Of a stretch of DNA of 64,000 bases, positions 1 to 8,809 are shown in pieces. The stretch lies in the NCBI GenBank assembly GCA_963847595.1, contig CAWKAJ010000001.1, forward strand, positions 310,001 through 374,000, read 5' to 3'. A model generated the notes under the pieces. The model did no database searches and was not told the origin of the DNA. It was given only the letters and a program-made list of their open reading frames with translations. This DNA is from JACWAE01 sp963847595 (GTDB taxonomy: Bacteria; Chloroflexota; Dehalococcoidia; SZUA-161). The translations under genes were made by a program, and so were the position numbers. The stretch's first letter is position 1. Each line of letters opens with the position of its first letter.

Positions 1-1911
1 CATGCGGTGATAAGGTTCAAAGAGGTGCTGGTGCTCTTCCTCAGCTATACCCGGGCCATTATCCTCGACCTCCACCACCAGACTGGCATCCTTCTGCCAC
101 GCTCTCAAAGTAATCCTTCCCCCTTCAGGGGTGAAGTTTAATGCATTGTTGAGCAAATTCAACACAATCTGCCGTAACCTGACTTTATCAGCCTTGACCA
201 GGGGCAACGAATCAGGCAACTCCAGAATCAGTGATTGTCCACGACTCGAAGCTACTGGAGACACATACTCAGCCACTTCCCGAAGCAGTGGTGAGGCATC
301 CAATGGCTCGTCTTTCAGCTGGAGCATACCTATCTCACCTTTTGCCAAATCGAGCAGTTCATCTATCCTACTATTGAGATTGGAGGCACCGCGGCTAATG
401 TTTCTAGCCAGACTCAACAAAGGCTCTTCCTTGAGTTCAGAAGCTAGCACTTGACTCGAAATCAACATCGGGGTAAGTGGAGTTTTCAACTCGTGCGCCA
501 AGGCTCTGGTGAACTCTACTCTCCTCTTCATCTCCGTCTCGAGCTGCTGGCGCAAATCTCTCTCCTGCCGATAAAGCTCCTGCAATTTCTCCGCCGACTG
601 TCTGCGTTCGGTGACGTCTTGGTAGTGGACGATGATCCCGGCAACAATGGGATCATCGAGAAGGTTTCTGGCTATGACGTCAATAACGCGCCATGAGCCG
701 TCTTTGTGTCGAACGCGAAACTCTGTTCTTATTAAACTACCAGGTTTCTGCACTAATTCATCGTACACGCTAATAGCTTTTTGCAGGTCTTCCGGGTGGA
801 CGCCCAAAAAGCCGTCTATGCCGATTACATCCTCCGGTTTATATCCGCGTGGAGGTTCAACAGAAGGAGTCGAGTATTTTACGATCCCACCCCTCCCGAC
901 TACAACCATAGTATCAAGTGTATTTTCGGTTAGGGACCTAAAATATCTTTCACTGTTCTGCAACTTCTCTTCTGCTTGCTTGCGCTCAGTAATGTCACGA
1001 TAGTTGATAACTATGCCTGCAACTACAGGATCATGCAACAGATTTCGACCGGACCCTTCGACATAATGCCACAAGCCATCATTCCAAAGGCCACGGAACT
1101 CCGAGTGTACCGTAGCACCGGGACTCGCTTTCATCTCTTCGAACTGACGTGCCAGGCGCGGCAAATCGTCAGGATGGACAAACTCGAAAATGCTGCTCCC
1201 TTGCCTGACTTTCGGAGAGTATTTTGTCACATGTTGTGCTGAGGGGCTTTGGTACCGTATTGTGCCATCACTATTAAGAACGACGATGACTTCCTGTGAA
1301 TTCTCGATAAGCGACCGAAAGTATTTTTCGCTTTCCCGCAGAGCCAGCTCAACCTGCTTGCGTTCGGTGATCTCGTGTTGAAGTTGTTCGTTTGCTTTTC
1401 TCAGCTCGGCAGTGCGTTCCGATACCAGTTTCTCCAGATGCCGACGGTGTCCGTCCAATTCCTGTTGCATCTCGATATGCTCAGTAATATCCTTCCAAAA
1501 AAGCACGGTTGCTACGTTGCCATGGTAGGTCATAGTGCTTGCGCTAACTTCGATGGGGATGGAAGTGCCGTCTTTGCGCTGTAAAGTAGTCTCGTAAAAA
1601 TTGGGGGCTTGCTCCCCACTCTGCCTTTGTCTATATCGTTCCTGCAGCTTAGCAAGTTCAGATGACTCAAAGAAATCCCAGGCAGACTTGTCAAGTACTT
1701 CGGCGGGCGAATAGCCCACCATCTTACAAGCCTCGTCATTAGCAAAAACAATAGCTGCTTCCCGCTCCGGCGTATTCTGCAGGATAACGATCCCATAGCC
1801 GGCTTTGCCCACGGTCTCAACCAGAGCCCTATGCCATTCCTCCGAGTCTGCCAACACTTCGGCGCTGGTCAAATCGGGTATATTCCTCGCAACTCTGCTT
1901 TTGCCTGCCAT
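1..1911 (-). CDS. Multi-PAS sensor histidine kinase, 3' end cut by window edge
   Basis: The frame is open from an ATG at 1911, with a GGAGG-rich ribosome site just upstream, to the left edge of the window, giving 637 codons with no stop. The protein starts with a PAS domain (about residues 15-135), then a helical linker rich in ERTAEL-type heptads. Two more PAS/PAC units follow (about 190-310 and 315-430), each ending in an (I/V)TER(K/R) signature. The dimerisation helix carries the phosphoacceptor in ALAHELKTPL (His473), and the ATP-binding N-box reads DNGPGI (about residues 617-622). No transmembrane segment is seen, so it is probably a cytosolic sensor of redox state or a small ligand. No response regulator is in view; it may lie to the left. 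Family assignment is secure, the signal is unknown. Confidence 0.9.
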   Translation of the reverse strand, partial: MAGKSRVARNIPDLTSAEVLADSEEWHRALVETVGKAGYGIVILQNTPEREAAIVFANDEACKMVGYSPAEVLDKSAWDFFESSELAKLQERYRQRQSGEQAPNFYETTLQRKDGTSIPIEVSASTMTYHGNVATVLFWKDITEHIEMQQELDGHRRHLEKLVSERTAELRKANEQLQHEITERKQVELALRESEKYFRSLIENSQEVIVVLNSDGTIRYQSPSAQHVTKYSPKVRQGSSIFEFVHPDDLPRLARQFEEMKASPGATVHSEFRGLWNDGLWHYVEGSGRNLLHDPVVAGIVINYRDITERKQAEEKLQNSERYFRSLTENTLDTMVVVGRGGIVKYSTPSVEPPRGYKPEDVIGIDGFLGVHPEDLQKAISVYDELVQKPGSLIRTEFRVRHKDGSWRVIDVIARNLLDDPIVAGIIVHYQDVTERRQSAEKLQELYRQERDLRQQLETEMKRRVEFTRALAHELKTPLTPMLISSQVLASELKEEPLLSLARNISRGASNLNSRIDELLDLAKGEIGMLQLKDEPLDASPLLREVAEYVSPVASSRGQSLILELPDSLPLVKADKVRLRQIVLNLLNNALNFTPEGGRITLRAWQKDASLVVEVEDNGPGIAEEEHQHLFEPYHRM

Positions 1912-2018
1912 GCCCCCCCTCCTCTATTTGAAGAAAAAGTTAAGATAACTGGCTGCTTATAGCATTTAATATATTTCGTAAACCGCTGCCCCCCTTCAAT
2001 TCTCTCTTACCCGAATTC

Positions 2019-2663
2019 TCACCCGTGCCTTCTGGTCTTTACTGGCGCCGAAGCGACAGCCTTTCCCCTGGCCAATTCCACACCTTTCCTGAAGGCCTGG
2101 AGATTCAAATCTAAATCCTTGGGAGCCACAATCTCTCTCAGCGACTCCTCATAATATTTCACAGCGATGGGGAGCATACCTGAGCCTGCCAAAGCACCTA
2201 CGATTACGACATTGGCAGCCAGACCTGTCTCACCCTCCTGGATGGCTTTGACCACTCTGACTTCGGCTACCAATTCCCCGAGCTTTTGCAGGACTTCTTC
2301 CACGGGCGGATACTTGGCCTGCCCGGAGAGAACCCAGATAGGATAGATAGGCCTGGGACTGACTATAACCCTGGTCTTAGGATTGCCAAAGTCACCGATG
2401 ATGCGCAACGCTTCTATAGGCTCCAGCCCCACGATGACATCCGCCTCGCCCTCGGGTATCAAAGGACCACATTGCGCCCGGGCGGAGAAGCGAATGTGGC
2501 TCATCACCGGCCCCCCCCTCTGGGAAGCGCCGTAGGTCTCCCCCACCGTCACGTAGAGTCCTTCCTTTATCCCGGCGGTAGCCACTATCTGGGAAGCGAG
2601 GATATTACCCTGGCCGCCCACGCCTGCTATGATTAGGTTTAGCGGGTCTTTCTCTAAAGTCAT
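2019..2663 (-). CDS. iorB: Indolepyruvate:ferredoxin oxidoreductase, beta subunit
   Basis: This is the gamma-domain (beta) subunit of the thiamine-diphosphate, ferredoxin-dependent 2-oxoacid oxidoreductase that converts aryl-pyruvates to aryl-acetyl-CoA. The family signature AGVGGQGNILASQI is near the N-terminus, followed by GETYGASQRGGPVMSHIRF, both typical of IorB. The start is placed at the ATG whose last two bases overlap the iorA stop (an ATGA overlap), giving 214 residues. An in-frame start further upstream would lie inside iorA and is not needed. The ATGA overlap implies translational coupling and equal amounts of both subunits. The enzyme is expected in the cytosol, running in amino-acid fermentation or, in reverse, in aromatic amino-acid synthesis. 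Confidence 0.92.
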   Translation of the reverse strand: MTLEKDPLNLIIAGVGGQGNILASQIVATAGIKEGLYVTVGETYGASQRGGPVMSHIRFSARAQCGPLIPEGEADVIVGLEPIEALRIIGDFGNPKTRVIVSPRPIYPIWVLSGQAKYPPVEEVLQKLGELVAEVRVVKAIQEGETGLAANVVIVGALAGSGMLPIAVKYYEESLREIVAPKDLDLNLQAFRKGVELARGKAVASAPVKTRRHG

Positions 2664-4564
2664 GACGCAGCCCCCCGAACGATAATTGCCCCTCTGGGGC
2701 AAAGCGTGGCGCAAACTCCGCAGCCGGTGCAGACCACCTCGTCTATCTTGGCCCTCTGGGCATCCTGGTCCCAGATTATGCCAGGGCAGTTGAACACCCT
2801 GCTGCAGAATCGAGCGCAGCCACAGTCATCCCCAATACATTTCGTCTGGTCAACATAGTATTTTTTCTGCAGTTTCTCCTTGGCCTCGATGCGGAAGCAC
2901 CTTCTGCGGAAGACCATCACCCTGGGGCCATTCTCCTGAAGCATGTCATAAATGTCCTGTACAGCCTGGCTTATCTCAAAGGGGTCCCTTACCCTGACCT
3001 CCACACCGATGGCCTTGCATATATTCTCGATTTCCACTGTGGGCGCCGGGCGACCACACGCGTCAAACCCAGAGCCCGGATGTGGTTGAAAGCCAGTCAT
3101 GGCCGTACCGCCGTTGTCCAGCACTATCATCAGGACATTGCTGTTGTTAACCCGGGCATTGATGAGGGCCGGAATAGAAGCATGGTAAAAGGTAGAGTCG
3201 CCGCAGACGGCGATCACGGGCTGATTGAAAGCAAACTTCTCGAGCTTGCCGAATCCGTTGGCCAGCCCAATGCCGCCGCCCATACAATGAATGGTCTTTA
3301 GTTGGAAGAACCCGGCAGGCCCCGCCCCGATGCTGTAGCAACCTATATCGCCGGTGACAAACCCATCGCGTCCATCCAATTTGAGAGCAGACTTTATAGC
3401 CCAAAGGGATGCTCTGTGCGGGCAGCCGGTGCAGAATGTAGGCATCCTGGGCGGTATGTAGGTTAGCGCTTCTTTTGCTTTTTCAATGTATTTTTCATCC
3501 CTGGTCTTGGGCTGCAGACCCTTGATACTCGCCAGAGCAGTGGTGACCTTGTCTTGATTTAGCTCCCCAAACGGCGGGCGATGTCCGGATTTAGCGCCAT
3601 ACGCCTCAATCGGTCCCAGGGTCTTGGCCTGCTCCGCCAGAAGGATTTTCAGGTTTTGCTCCAGAAAGGGGTCAACCTCCTCGACTACAAATACCTCAGT
3701 GACATTTTTCAGGTGGTCAATGATAAATTTCTCGGGGAGAGGCCAGGTGGTGCCTATTTTCAGAATCCCCACCTTGCCTTCAAGTCCCAGCGCTGCTACC
3801 GCCTCCCGGGAATAGAGCCAGCCGCTGCCGCAGGTGACTATGACGAGTTTTGCCTTCTTGGGGCCGACATAGAAATTGAACCGGGAGGCCTCGAATTCCT
3901 CTCGCGCCTGCTCCAGCTTCAGGTGAAGTGCAGCGTGCTGCGCAGCCGCGAAGGCCCCGGAGATGTAAACGCCTTCGAACCTAGCCGTCCTCTTCTTTTC
4001 GGGAAGCTCGCCGAGCTTAACATTTCCCCTGCTGTGGGATAGCCTGGTGACACTCCTCATTATGCAGGGCAATCCGAGCTTCTCCGATAACTCGAATGCC
4101 CACTTGGTCATATCCTTGGCCTCCTGGAAGTCGGCTGGCTCCAATAGAGGCAGGTCAGCATACCTGGCGTAGTTCCGGCTGTCCTGTTCGTTGCTGCTGG
4201 ATATCGCCGAGGGGTCATCGGCAGCCACCAGGACAAGCCCGCCATTCGTGCCGGCGAGATTGACCGTCATCAGGAAATCCGAGCACACGTTGACACCGTT
4301 CTGCTTCATGGCCACCAACGCCCTCAGGCCAGCGAGGGAAGCAGCAGTTGCCGCTTCAAAGGCCACAATCTCGTTGGTGGACCATTCGACATAGATGTTG
4401 AAACGGTCAGCCACGCGCGCCAAAGACTCGGGGATCTCTGTGGCAGGGGTGCCCGGATAGGAGGCGCAGAAGTCAACGCCAGCCTCTATAGCCCCCCGGG
4501 CGATAGCTTCATCCCCCATCATGAGCACGGTTTTGCCGGGCTGGTTTAGCTCTAATGTAACCAT
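2660..4564 (-). CDS. iorA: Indolepyruvate:ferredoxin oxidoreductase, alpha subunit
   Basis: The 634-residue catalytic subunit binds thiamine diphosphate and carries a C-terminal ferredoxin domain. The N-terminal pyrimidine-binding half contains DFCASYPGTPATEIPE. The diphosphate-binding GDS...N motif lies in the second half (CGDSTFYHASIPALINARVN). The last 65 or so residues hold two cysteine groups, one unusual (CIGDDCGCARFC) and one canonical (CTGCGVCATLCP), for [4Fe-4S] clusters. AGGAG precedes the ATG. The gene follows the F420-hydrogenase-beta-like gene by 9 bp and overlaps iorB by 4 bp, so the three form one operon. Reduced ferredoxin is the expected electron product. The substrate range (indolepyruvate versus phenylpyruvate) cannot be read from sequence. 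Confidence 0.93.
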   Translation of the reverse strand: MVTLELNQPGKTVLMMGDEAIARGAIEAGVDFCASYPGTPATEIPESLARVADRFNIYVEWSTNEIVAFEAATAASLAGLRALVAMKQNGVNVCSDFLMTVNLAGTNGGLVLVAADDPSAISSSNEQDSRNYARYADLPLLEPADFQEAKDMTKWAFELSEKLGLPCIMRSVTRLSHSRGNVKLGELPEKKRTARFEGVYISGAFAAAQHAALHLKLEQAREEFEASRFNFYVGPKKAKLVIVTCGSGWLYSREAVAALGLEGKVGILKIGTTWPLPEKFIIDHLKNVTEVFVVEEVDPFLEQNLKILLAEQAKTLGPIEAYGAKSGHRPPFGELNQDKVTTALASIKGLQPKTRDEKYIEKAKEALTYIPPRMPTFCTGCPHRASLWAIKSALKLDGRDGFVTGDIGCYSIGAGPAGFFQLKTIHCMGGGIGLANGFGKLEKFAFNQPVIAVCGDSTFYHASIPALINARVNNSNVLMIVLDNGGTAMTGFQPHPGSGFDACGRPAPTVEIENICKAIGVEVRVRDPFEISQAVQDIYDMLQENGPRVMVFRRRCFRIEAKEKLQKKYYVDQTKCIGDDCGCARFCSRVFNCPGIIWDQDAQRAKIDEVVCTGCGVCATLCPRGAIIVRGAAS

Positions 4565-4573
4565 AGCGAACTC

Positions 4574-5677
4574 CTAAAGGAACTTTTTCTTCTCCTGAGC
4601 GCTGAGACGCAAGTAAAGTAGATTCTTCTTATCGTTCGTCCTCTTTTGGATTGCGTCTACAGCCCTCTTCTTCTTGATGGATGACGCCTGTTTCAGATGT
4701 TCCAGCCTTGTCTGCTCCAGAGGCCTGGTATTGATGACACCTGCCTTTTTCGCCTTCTCGATGAACTTCTTGCCCGCCGGTGTCCTGACTATCAGCGTGT
4801 TCCAGTCTTCGATTCCTTCCACCATGCCCACCGAAATGTCGGCAAACTCGGAGGTCATATCATAGCAGACGCCGCATGTGGGCTTGATGAATTTTCTGAC
4901 CTCATCCAGAGAGAACCTCACTTCGCCTGCCGCTGTCTCCACGACCATGACGTTGGCCGGAGGCGGTGGAATATCGATTCGCTTGACTTTGGAGAGGTCT
5001 ATCTTCCCTTTGAGGAACTCGGAGAAGCCTTTATAGGACAACGCCCAGGTGCAGAAAAGCCCGATGACGAGCTTCACTCCCCTGGCTCCGGTATCGTGCT
5101 TCGAAGCCTGCATCTTTCTCAGGGCTATGACCTGACACGGTATGCCGACCAGGCCGAGAGAGTCTTTGCCCTGCCTGGTTGCCTCGTTCATCTTTGCCAG
5201 TGTAGCGGAGGAAATGTAATTCGACCCCGCGCATCCCTGCGCCTGGTTGCTCTCCTCAACCAGCAACGATGCGGGCATCATGGCACCATCGAAGGGCCTG
5301 GTGAGCACAGCGGAGCTTATCTCGCCCTTGTCCAGGGCGTATTTCATCAGGGCGGAGACCACCCCGCCGTACTGGGCGCGGCAGCGTATCTCGCTATCCT
5401 TTGCCTGCGCCATCTCGATAGAGATGTAAGGCCCCAGGGAGTAGTCGCTGCGCGTCTTGCCGAATACGCTCTTGTCCAGAGCAGCGATATCAGTAAGCGT
5501 CCGAGGGCAGAAGTCGTAGCACTTCCCTTCGGTGAGACCGCAGGGCTCGATTACAGCAACTTTGTCCCTGACCACTTTGATATAGGGGCAGATGTTGACA
5601 CAGGCGCCGCAGCTTGTACACAGGTCCTGACTGAAGACTTCTTGCTCCAGGTCCGAGGAACTTTTACCCGCTTCCAT
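4574..5677 (-). CDS. Coenzyme F420 hydrogenase/dehydrogenase beta-subunit (FrhB/FdhB) family iron-sulfur flavoprotein
   Basis: A 367-residue protein with an N-terminal ferredoxin-like cluster site (Cys20, 23, 26, 30 in CTSCGACVNICP). This is followed by FrhB-type N- and C-terminal domains, including CGVCYDMTSEFADISVG, a characteristic cysteine motif of the family. The ATG is chosen because AAGGGGG lies at good spacing. An in-frame TTG six codons earlier would overlap that site. Family members pass electrons between ferredoxin or flavin and F420 or another carrier. Position directly before iorA (9-bp gap) suggests it links the oxidoreductase's ferredoxin electrons to another acceptor. That role is inference, and F420 use is not shown by sequence alone. 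Confidence 0.85.
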   Translation of the reverse strand: MEAGKSSSDLEQEVFSQDLCTSCGACVNICPYIKVVRDKVAVIEPCGLTEGKCYDFCPRTLTDIAALDKSVFGKTRSDYSLGPYISIEMAQAKDSEIRCRAQYGGVVSALMKYALDKGEISSAVLTRPFDGAMMPASLLVEESNQAQGCAGSNYISSATLAKMNEATRQGKDSLGLVGIPCQVIALRKMQASKHDTGARGVKLVIGLFCTWALSYKGFSEFLKGKIDLSKVKRIDIPPPPANVMVVETAAGEVRFSLDEVRKFIKPTCGVCYDMTSEFADISVGMVEGIEDWNTLIVRTPAGKKFIEKAKKAGVINTRPLEQTRLEHLKQASSIKKKRAVDAIQKRTNDKKNLLYLRLSAQEKKKFL

Positions 5678-5783
5678 AGGAACCCCCTTGGACAACTTCT
5701 TATATGACTATTTTAGCGCAAAAACTAAAAAATGTCGCCTTCCTGAATGGATTCCAAACTTTGCTCAAAGTTTTGGGGGCTTG

Positions 5784-5812
5784 ATTATAGGATAAGTGTG
5801 CAGGAAATGCAA
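5784..5812 (-). promoter_or_regulatory. Sigma70-type promoter of the ior operon
   Basis: Read on the minus strand, TTGCAT (5812-5807) and TATAAT (5789-5784) are separated by 17 bp, about 100 nt upstream of the first gene. The whole element closely resembles the one at 7442-7470. Confidence 0.7.
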
Positions 5813-5829
5813 GGATTTGGCCCCTTCTC

Positions 5830-5858
5830 TTGCGCGAATATACATATCCAGTTAGAAT
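5830..5858 (+). promoter_or_regulatory. Candidate promoter of the 107-residue gene
   Basis: TTGCGC (5830-5835), a 17-bp spacer and TAGAAT (5853-5858) lie about 90 nt before the ATG at 5947, divergent from the ior promoter only some 20 bp away. Confidence 0.5.
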
Positions 5859-5946
5859 GTCTCAAGAAGTTGTGACAAAGGCAGCGTATCAGTAGGGGCG
5901 AATTGGTTCGAACAACGCAAACTTCCATAGAAGGAGGCAAGCCTAC

Positions 5947-6270
5947 ATGTTAGGAGACTTTAACATAGCGAAATTCAACATCCCTGTGAGCATTCGTAAA
6001 GCATTCAACAAGGGCGAGATTGCGAAATCCTATCGGCAAATGTATAAGGAGGCCAAGCGAGCATCCTCATCCGATGCAGCCGAGTACCAGACACAAAAAC
6101 TGGCTGAGGTTTGGGACTCCGCGATAAAGGGTAAGCAAAAGTCACCACTCACTTTTGTTGAGGAAGTTCGTAAATATAAAGAGGATAAATTCAAAGAGCA
6201 CATGGACAGGATGATTCACATGCTAGAGCTTAATGCAAAATCAAAGAAACAGGGTGCGAAGGAAAAATAG
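5947..6270 (+). CDS. Small hypothetical protein, charged and mostly helical
   Basis: A 107-residue protein I do not recognise. AAGGAGG stands 10 bases before the ATG, which supports a real gene. The sequence is rich in Lys, Glu and Ala, has no signal peptide, membrane segment or cysteines, and appears helical throughout, ending in a lysine-rich tail. It stands alone on the plus strand between two minus-strand transcription units. It could be a small DNA- or RNA-binding or scaffold protein, but nothing specific can be claimed. Confidence 0.7.
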   Translation: MLGDFNIAKFNIPVSIRKAFNKGEIAKSYRQMYKEAKRASSSDAAEYQTQKLAEVWDSAIKGKQKSPLTFVEEVRKYKEDKFKEHMDRMIHMLELNAKSKKQGAKEK

Positions 6271-6309
6271 GCAAAGCTTCAAGCAGCTTCCAGGCGGAGT
6301 AATCTTTTC

Positions 6310-7218
6310 TCAGCGAGTCGGCGTCCGTGCCATAAAATTCAGAATGTGTTTAGCGATCAGCTCGCCTTTCTCTTCCTGAAGAAAATGACCTGCATTTTTT
6401 ATGACAATGTGGGGCTGCTTCCTTGCCGTAGGGATCAGTGCACGGAAAAACTTGTCTCCGCCCCGCGTAATGGGGTCCCCATCAGAGAACATTATCAACG
6501 CAGGTTTCTGCCATTTAGAGAGAGCACTCTTGGCGAACCTCATCTCGGCCGCGCCTGGGGCGTCAGGGTGAATGGGAACAAGCAGCGGCCATACCGATGC
6601 TCCTGCCTTGTAGGTTATATCTGGGAAAGGTGCTTCATATCCTGCAATTACCTCAGGTGGGATTAAGTCGCCGTGTGCAGTACCCATGCGCATGACCTGT
6701 CCGATAGGCAAGTCTGGTGTGGTTTCGGCAAACCGCCGCCACGCCAGAAACGCATTGGCCCTCTCCTCGCTGACATTGTCCTCGGCAGTGGGCAGGCCGG
6801 TATTCATGATGACCAGTCTGTCGAATACCTCTGACTTTCGGCATGCCAGCGGCAAGCCGATAAGTCCGCCCCAATCGTGCACCACCAGGGTGACATCCTT
6901 CAGGTTGAGGGCGTTTATAAAACCTGCCAGTATCTCAGTGTGCATTTGGAAGGAATAATCCTTCTTATCAGTAAATTTGTCCGAGCGGCCAAACCCGACG
7001 AAATCCATGGCGATGACCCGGTACTTAGCCGATAGGACCGGAATCATCTTGCGGTACAGGAATGACCAGGTAGGGTCTCCGTGCAGACAAAGGATGATTT
7101 CGCCACTGCCCTCGTCGATATAATGAATACGCAAACCGCTGACCTGTAGGTAGTGGGGTATGAACGGGAAATCCGGCAAATTGTTGAAACGTTCGTCAGG
7201 TGTGCGAAGTACTGACAT
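6310..7218 (-). CDS. Haloalkane dehalogenase-like alpha/beta hydrolase
   Basis: A 302-residue alpha/beta hydrolase with the features of haloalkane dehalogenases of subfamily I, which hydrolyse carbon-halogen bonds to alcohols. The oxyanion segment reads HGDPTWSFLYRKMIP, close to the DhlA pattern. The nucleophile elbow is VHDWGG (Asp115), with the adjacent Trp116 that stabilises halide. The acid residue lies in FSDGDPITRGG (Asp246 or 248) and the base is His278 in GHFLQEEKGE. Family length is about 300, so it is complete. GAGGAAGCG precedes the ATG. Some relatives are epoxide or other hydrolases, so the true substrate is open, but Asp-Trp at the elbow favours dehalogenation. Confidence 0.85.
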   Translation of the reverse strand: MSVLRTPDERFNNLPDFPFIPHYLQVSGLRIHYIDEGSGEIILCLHGDPTWSFLYRKMIPVLSAKYRVIAMDFVGFGRSDKFTDKKDYSFQMHTEILAGFINALNLKDVTLVVHDWGGLIGLPLACRKSEVFDRLVIMNTGLPTAEDNVSEERANAFLAWRRFAETTPDLPIGQVMRMGTAHGDLIPPEVIAGYEAPFPDITYKAGASVWPLLVPIHPDAPGAAEMRFAKSALSKWQKPALIMFSDGDPITRGGDKFFRALIPTARKQPHIVIKNAGHFLQEEKGELIAKHILNFMARTPTR

Positions 7219-7441
7219 CGCTTCCTCTACTTGTCTTAATTAGTAAATATGGTATAGCTGTGAATGAAGAGGGTTCCTGACTGACTTATATCACGAACAG
7301 GTTCAGGTGTCAAAGTAATGACTTCCGGGTGACTTTTCGGTCACATTCAGCTAAAAAATCAGGAGCAGGGGCGTAAACAAGGGGACAAGAAGCGACTCGG
7401 CTAATGTGTGTCTGGTGTTTCCCCGATTTCGGGGGGGGGTG

Positions 7442-7470
7442 ATTATAGGTCAAGTAACGAGGAAATGCGA
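7442..7470 (-). promoter_or_regulatory. Promoter of the haloalkane dehalogenase gene, twin of the ior promoter
   Basis: On the minus strand TCGCAT (7470-7465), a 17-bp spacer beginning TTCCT, and TATAAT (7447-7442) match the element at 5784-5812 in both boxes and in part of the spacer. The leader to the ATG at 7218 would be about 215 nt. Confidence 0.65.
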
Positions 7471-7700
7471 GGATTAGTACAGACTGAGTAGTTAACTTGG
7501 CATTTCTACAAGGGAAAGGAGAAGACTTTGACGTAAACCAGCTTATGTGTATGTGGACATCCCTATGTTCATGAATTGGTTACCCAGCCGTGGTTTTGTT
7601 GATCTACTGACAGGTGTTTATTAATTATGGCCCTACCCCACCACCGCCCTGTATTGCTTCATGCTATCCTCATTCTCTTGGCGCACTTTCCATGGGCTTC

Positions 7701-7729
7701 TTGCACTCTATCATATGCTGCGATAGAAT
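7701..7729 (+). promoter_or_regulatory. Promoter of the nitrilase-family gene
   Basis: TTGCAC (7701-7706), a 17-bp spacer and TAGAAT (7724-7729) lie about 50 nt upstream of the ATG at 7784. Confidence 0.6.
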
Positions 7730-7783
7730 ATCGCAAGCAGCACGACATTTTCCAGTCGGAGCCAACAGTGGAGGTCTGCAGAG

Positions 7784-8722
7784 ATGGCAAACGGCAACGC
7801 CCGAACCGTGCGGGTAGCAGCAGTACAGATGGAGTCTAAGAACGGCCTTGTGGAGGCGAACCTAAATCACGCTACGCCATTGGTCGAACAAGCTGTGCGA
7901 GCGGGTGCTCAGCTTATTCTGCTTCCTGAGTTCATGCCTACCGGATACATATTCAGCACGGCCATATGGGATTGGGCAGAACCTAAGAGGGGAGCAACTG
8001 TCCAGTGGCTTTGTGAGAATTCCAAAAGGCTTAATGTGTGGGTGGGCACCAGCTTTCTCGAAGCCGATGGAGAGGATTTCTTCAACACATTTGTCTTAGC
8101 GACCCCCGATGGAAAAGAAGCTGGCCGAGTTAGAAAACAACCTCCAGCTGCATTTGAGGCCTTTTTCACCAAGAGCGGCTCTGGTCCGCACGTGATAGAC
8201 ACTGAATTGGGCAAGATAGGAGTAGGTATTTGCTACGAGAACGAACTCTCTTATCTCTTGCAGATGGTGCACAGTCAGTCAGTAGATTTGATGCTAATGC
8301 CGCACGCCACCCCAGCAATAGCAGGGATGGTCTTCTCGCTCGGAGAATTAGCCCCCGCCTATGCACGTTTACTTGGCGTGCCTTCAATTCTATGCAACCA
8401 ATGCGGCCAATGGCAATCCCCTTATCCGGGGATACCATTTTACAAGTCGGATTCAAGTTTCGTGGGATTGTCAACTGTAGCTGATTCTGATGGAGCCATC
8501 AAGGCCCAACTGGGAAATGAGGAGAGAGTCATAGTTGAGGAAGTCACATTGGACCCAGCTCGCAAAATCCGTAAACCGCCACGATGCTATGGGAGGTGGG
8601 CCCTAGAAGGCCCTTGGTTCAGGAATGGAAGTAGGGCGGTAGAGGCTGTGGGAAGGCTGTGGTACACATTAAGCTTACAAAGGAAAAGAAAAGCGAGACT
8701 AATCTCATCCACCACGAAGTAG
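7784..8722 (+). CDS. Carbon-nitrogen hydrolase (nitrilase superfamily)
   Basis: A 312-residue cytosolic hydrolase with the complete nitrilase-superfamily triad: Glu49 in LLPEFMP, Lys118 in RVRKQPP and Cys150 in GVGICYENE. A GGAGG site 10 bases before the ATG fixes the start. Members hydrolyse amides or N-carbamoyl compounds, less often nitriles, through a thioester on the cysteine. The segment around the lysine and the LPEF motif are more amidase-like than those of true nitrilases. The basic C-terminal extension (about residues 265-312) is unusual. The gene has its own promoter and no operon partner, so the substrate is unknown. Confidence 0.85.
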   Translation: MANGNARTVRVAAVQMESKNGLVEANLNHATPLVEQAVRAGAQLILLPEFMPTGYIFSTAIWDWAEPKRGATVQWLCENSKRLNVWVGTSFLEADGEDFFNTFVLATPDGKEAGRVRKQPPAAFEAFFTKSGSGPHVIDTELGKIGVGICYENELSYLLQMVHSQSVDLMLMPHATPAIAGMVFSLGELAPAYARLLGVPSILCNQCGQWQSPYPGIPFYKSDSSFVGLSTVADSDGAIKAQLGNEERVIVEEVTLDPARKIRKPPRCYGRWALEGPWFRNGSRAVEAVGRLWYTLSLQRKRKARLISSTTK

Positions 8723-8809
8723 CTCCCCTCACCAATGCCCTGCAGTGCTTCATGCCGTCGTCGGTGTCCTCGGGGCGATCAGTAGCTAATCACAAGGAAA
8801 CAAGCCTGT

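Larger units (their letters stand above)
7219..7783. other. Intergenic stretch with two promoters, otherwise featureless
   Basis: This 565-bp space separates the divergent dehalogenase and nitrilase-family genes. It holds a minus-strand promoter at 7442-7470, a run of nine G at 7431-7439 next to it, and a plus-strand promoter at 7701-7729. Open frames around 7614-7839 overlap the nitrilase start, lack ribosome sites and look non-coding. Confidence 0.6.

Noticed and set aside
4697..5707. 336-codon plus-strand frame opposite the F420-hydrogenase-beta-like gene
   Set aside because: The minus-strand protein has clear family motifs; the plus frame has none and lacks a start signal.
5880..5920. 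GGTTCGAA-like sequence as a tRNA T-loop
   Set aside because: No acceptor stem or anticodon arm can be folded around it. No other tRNA candidate was seen in the window.
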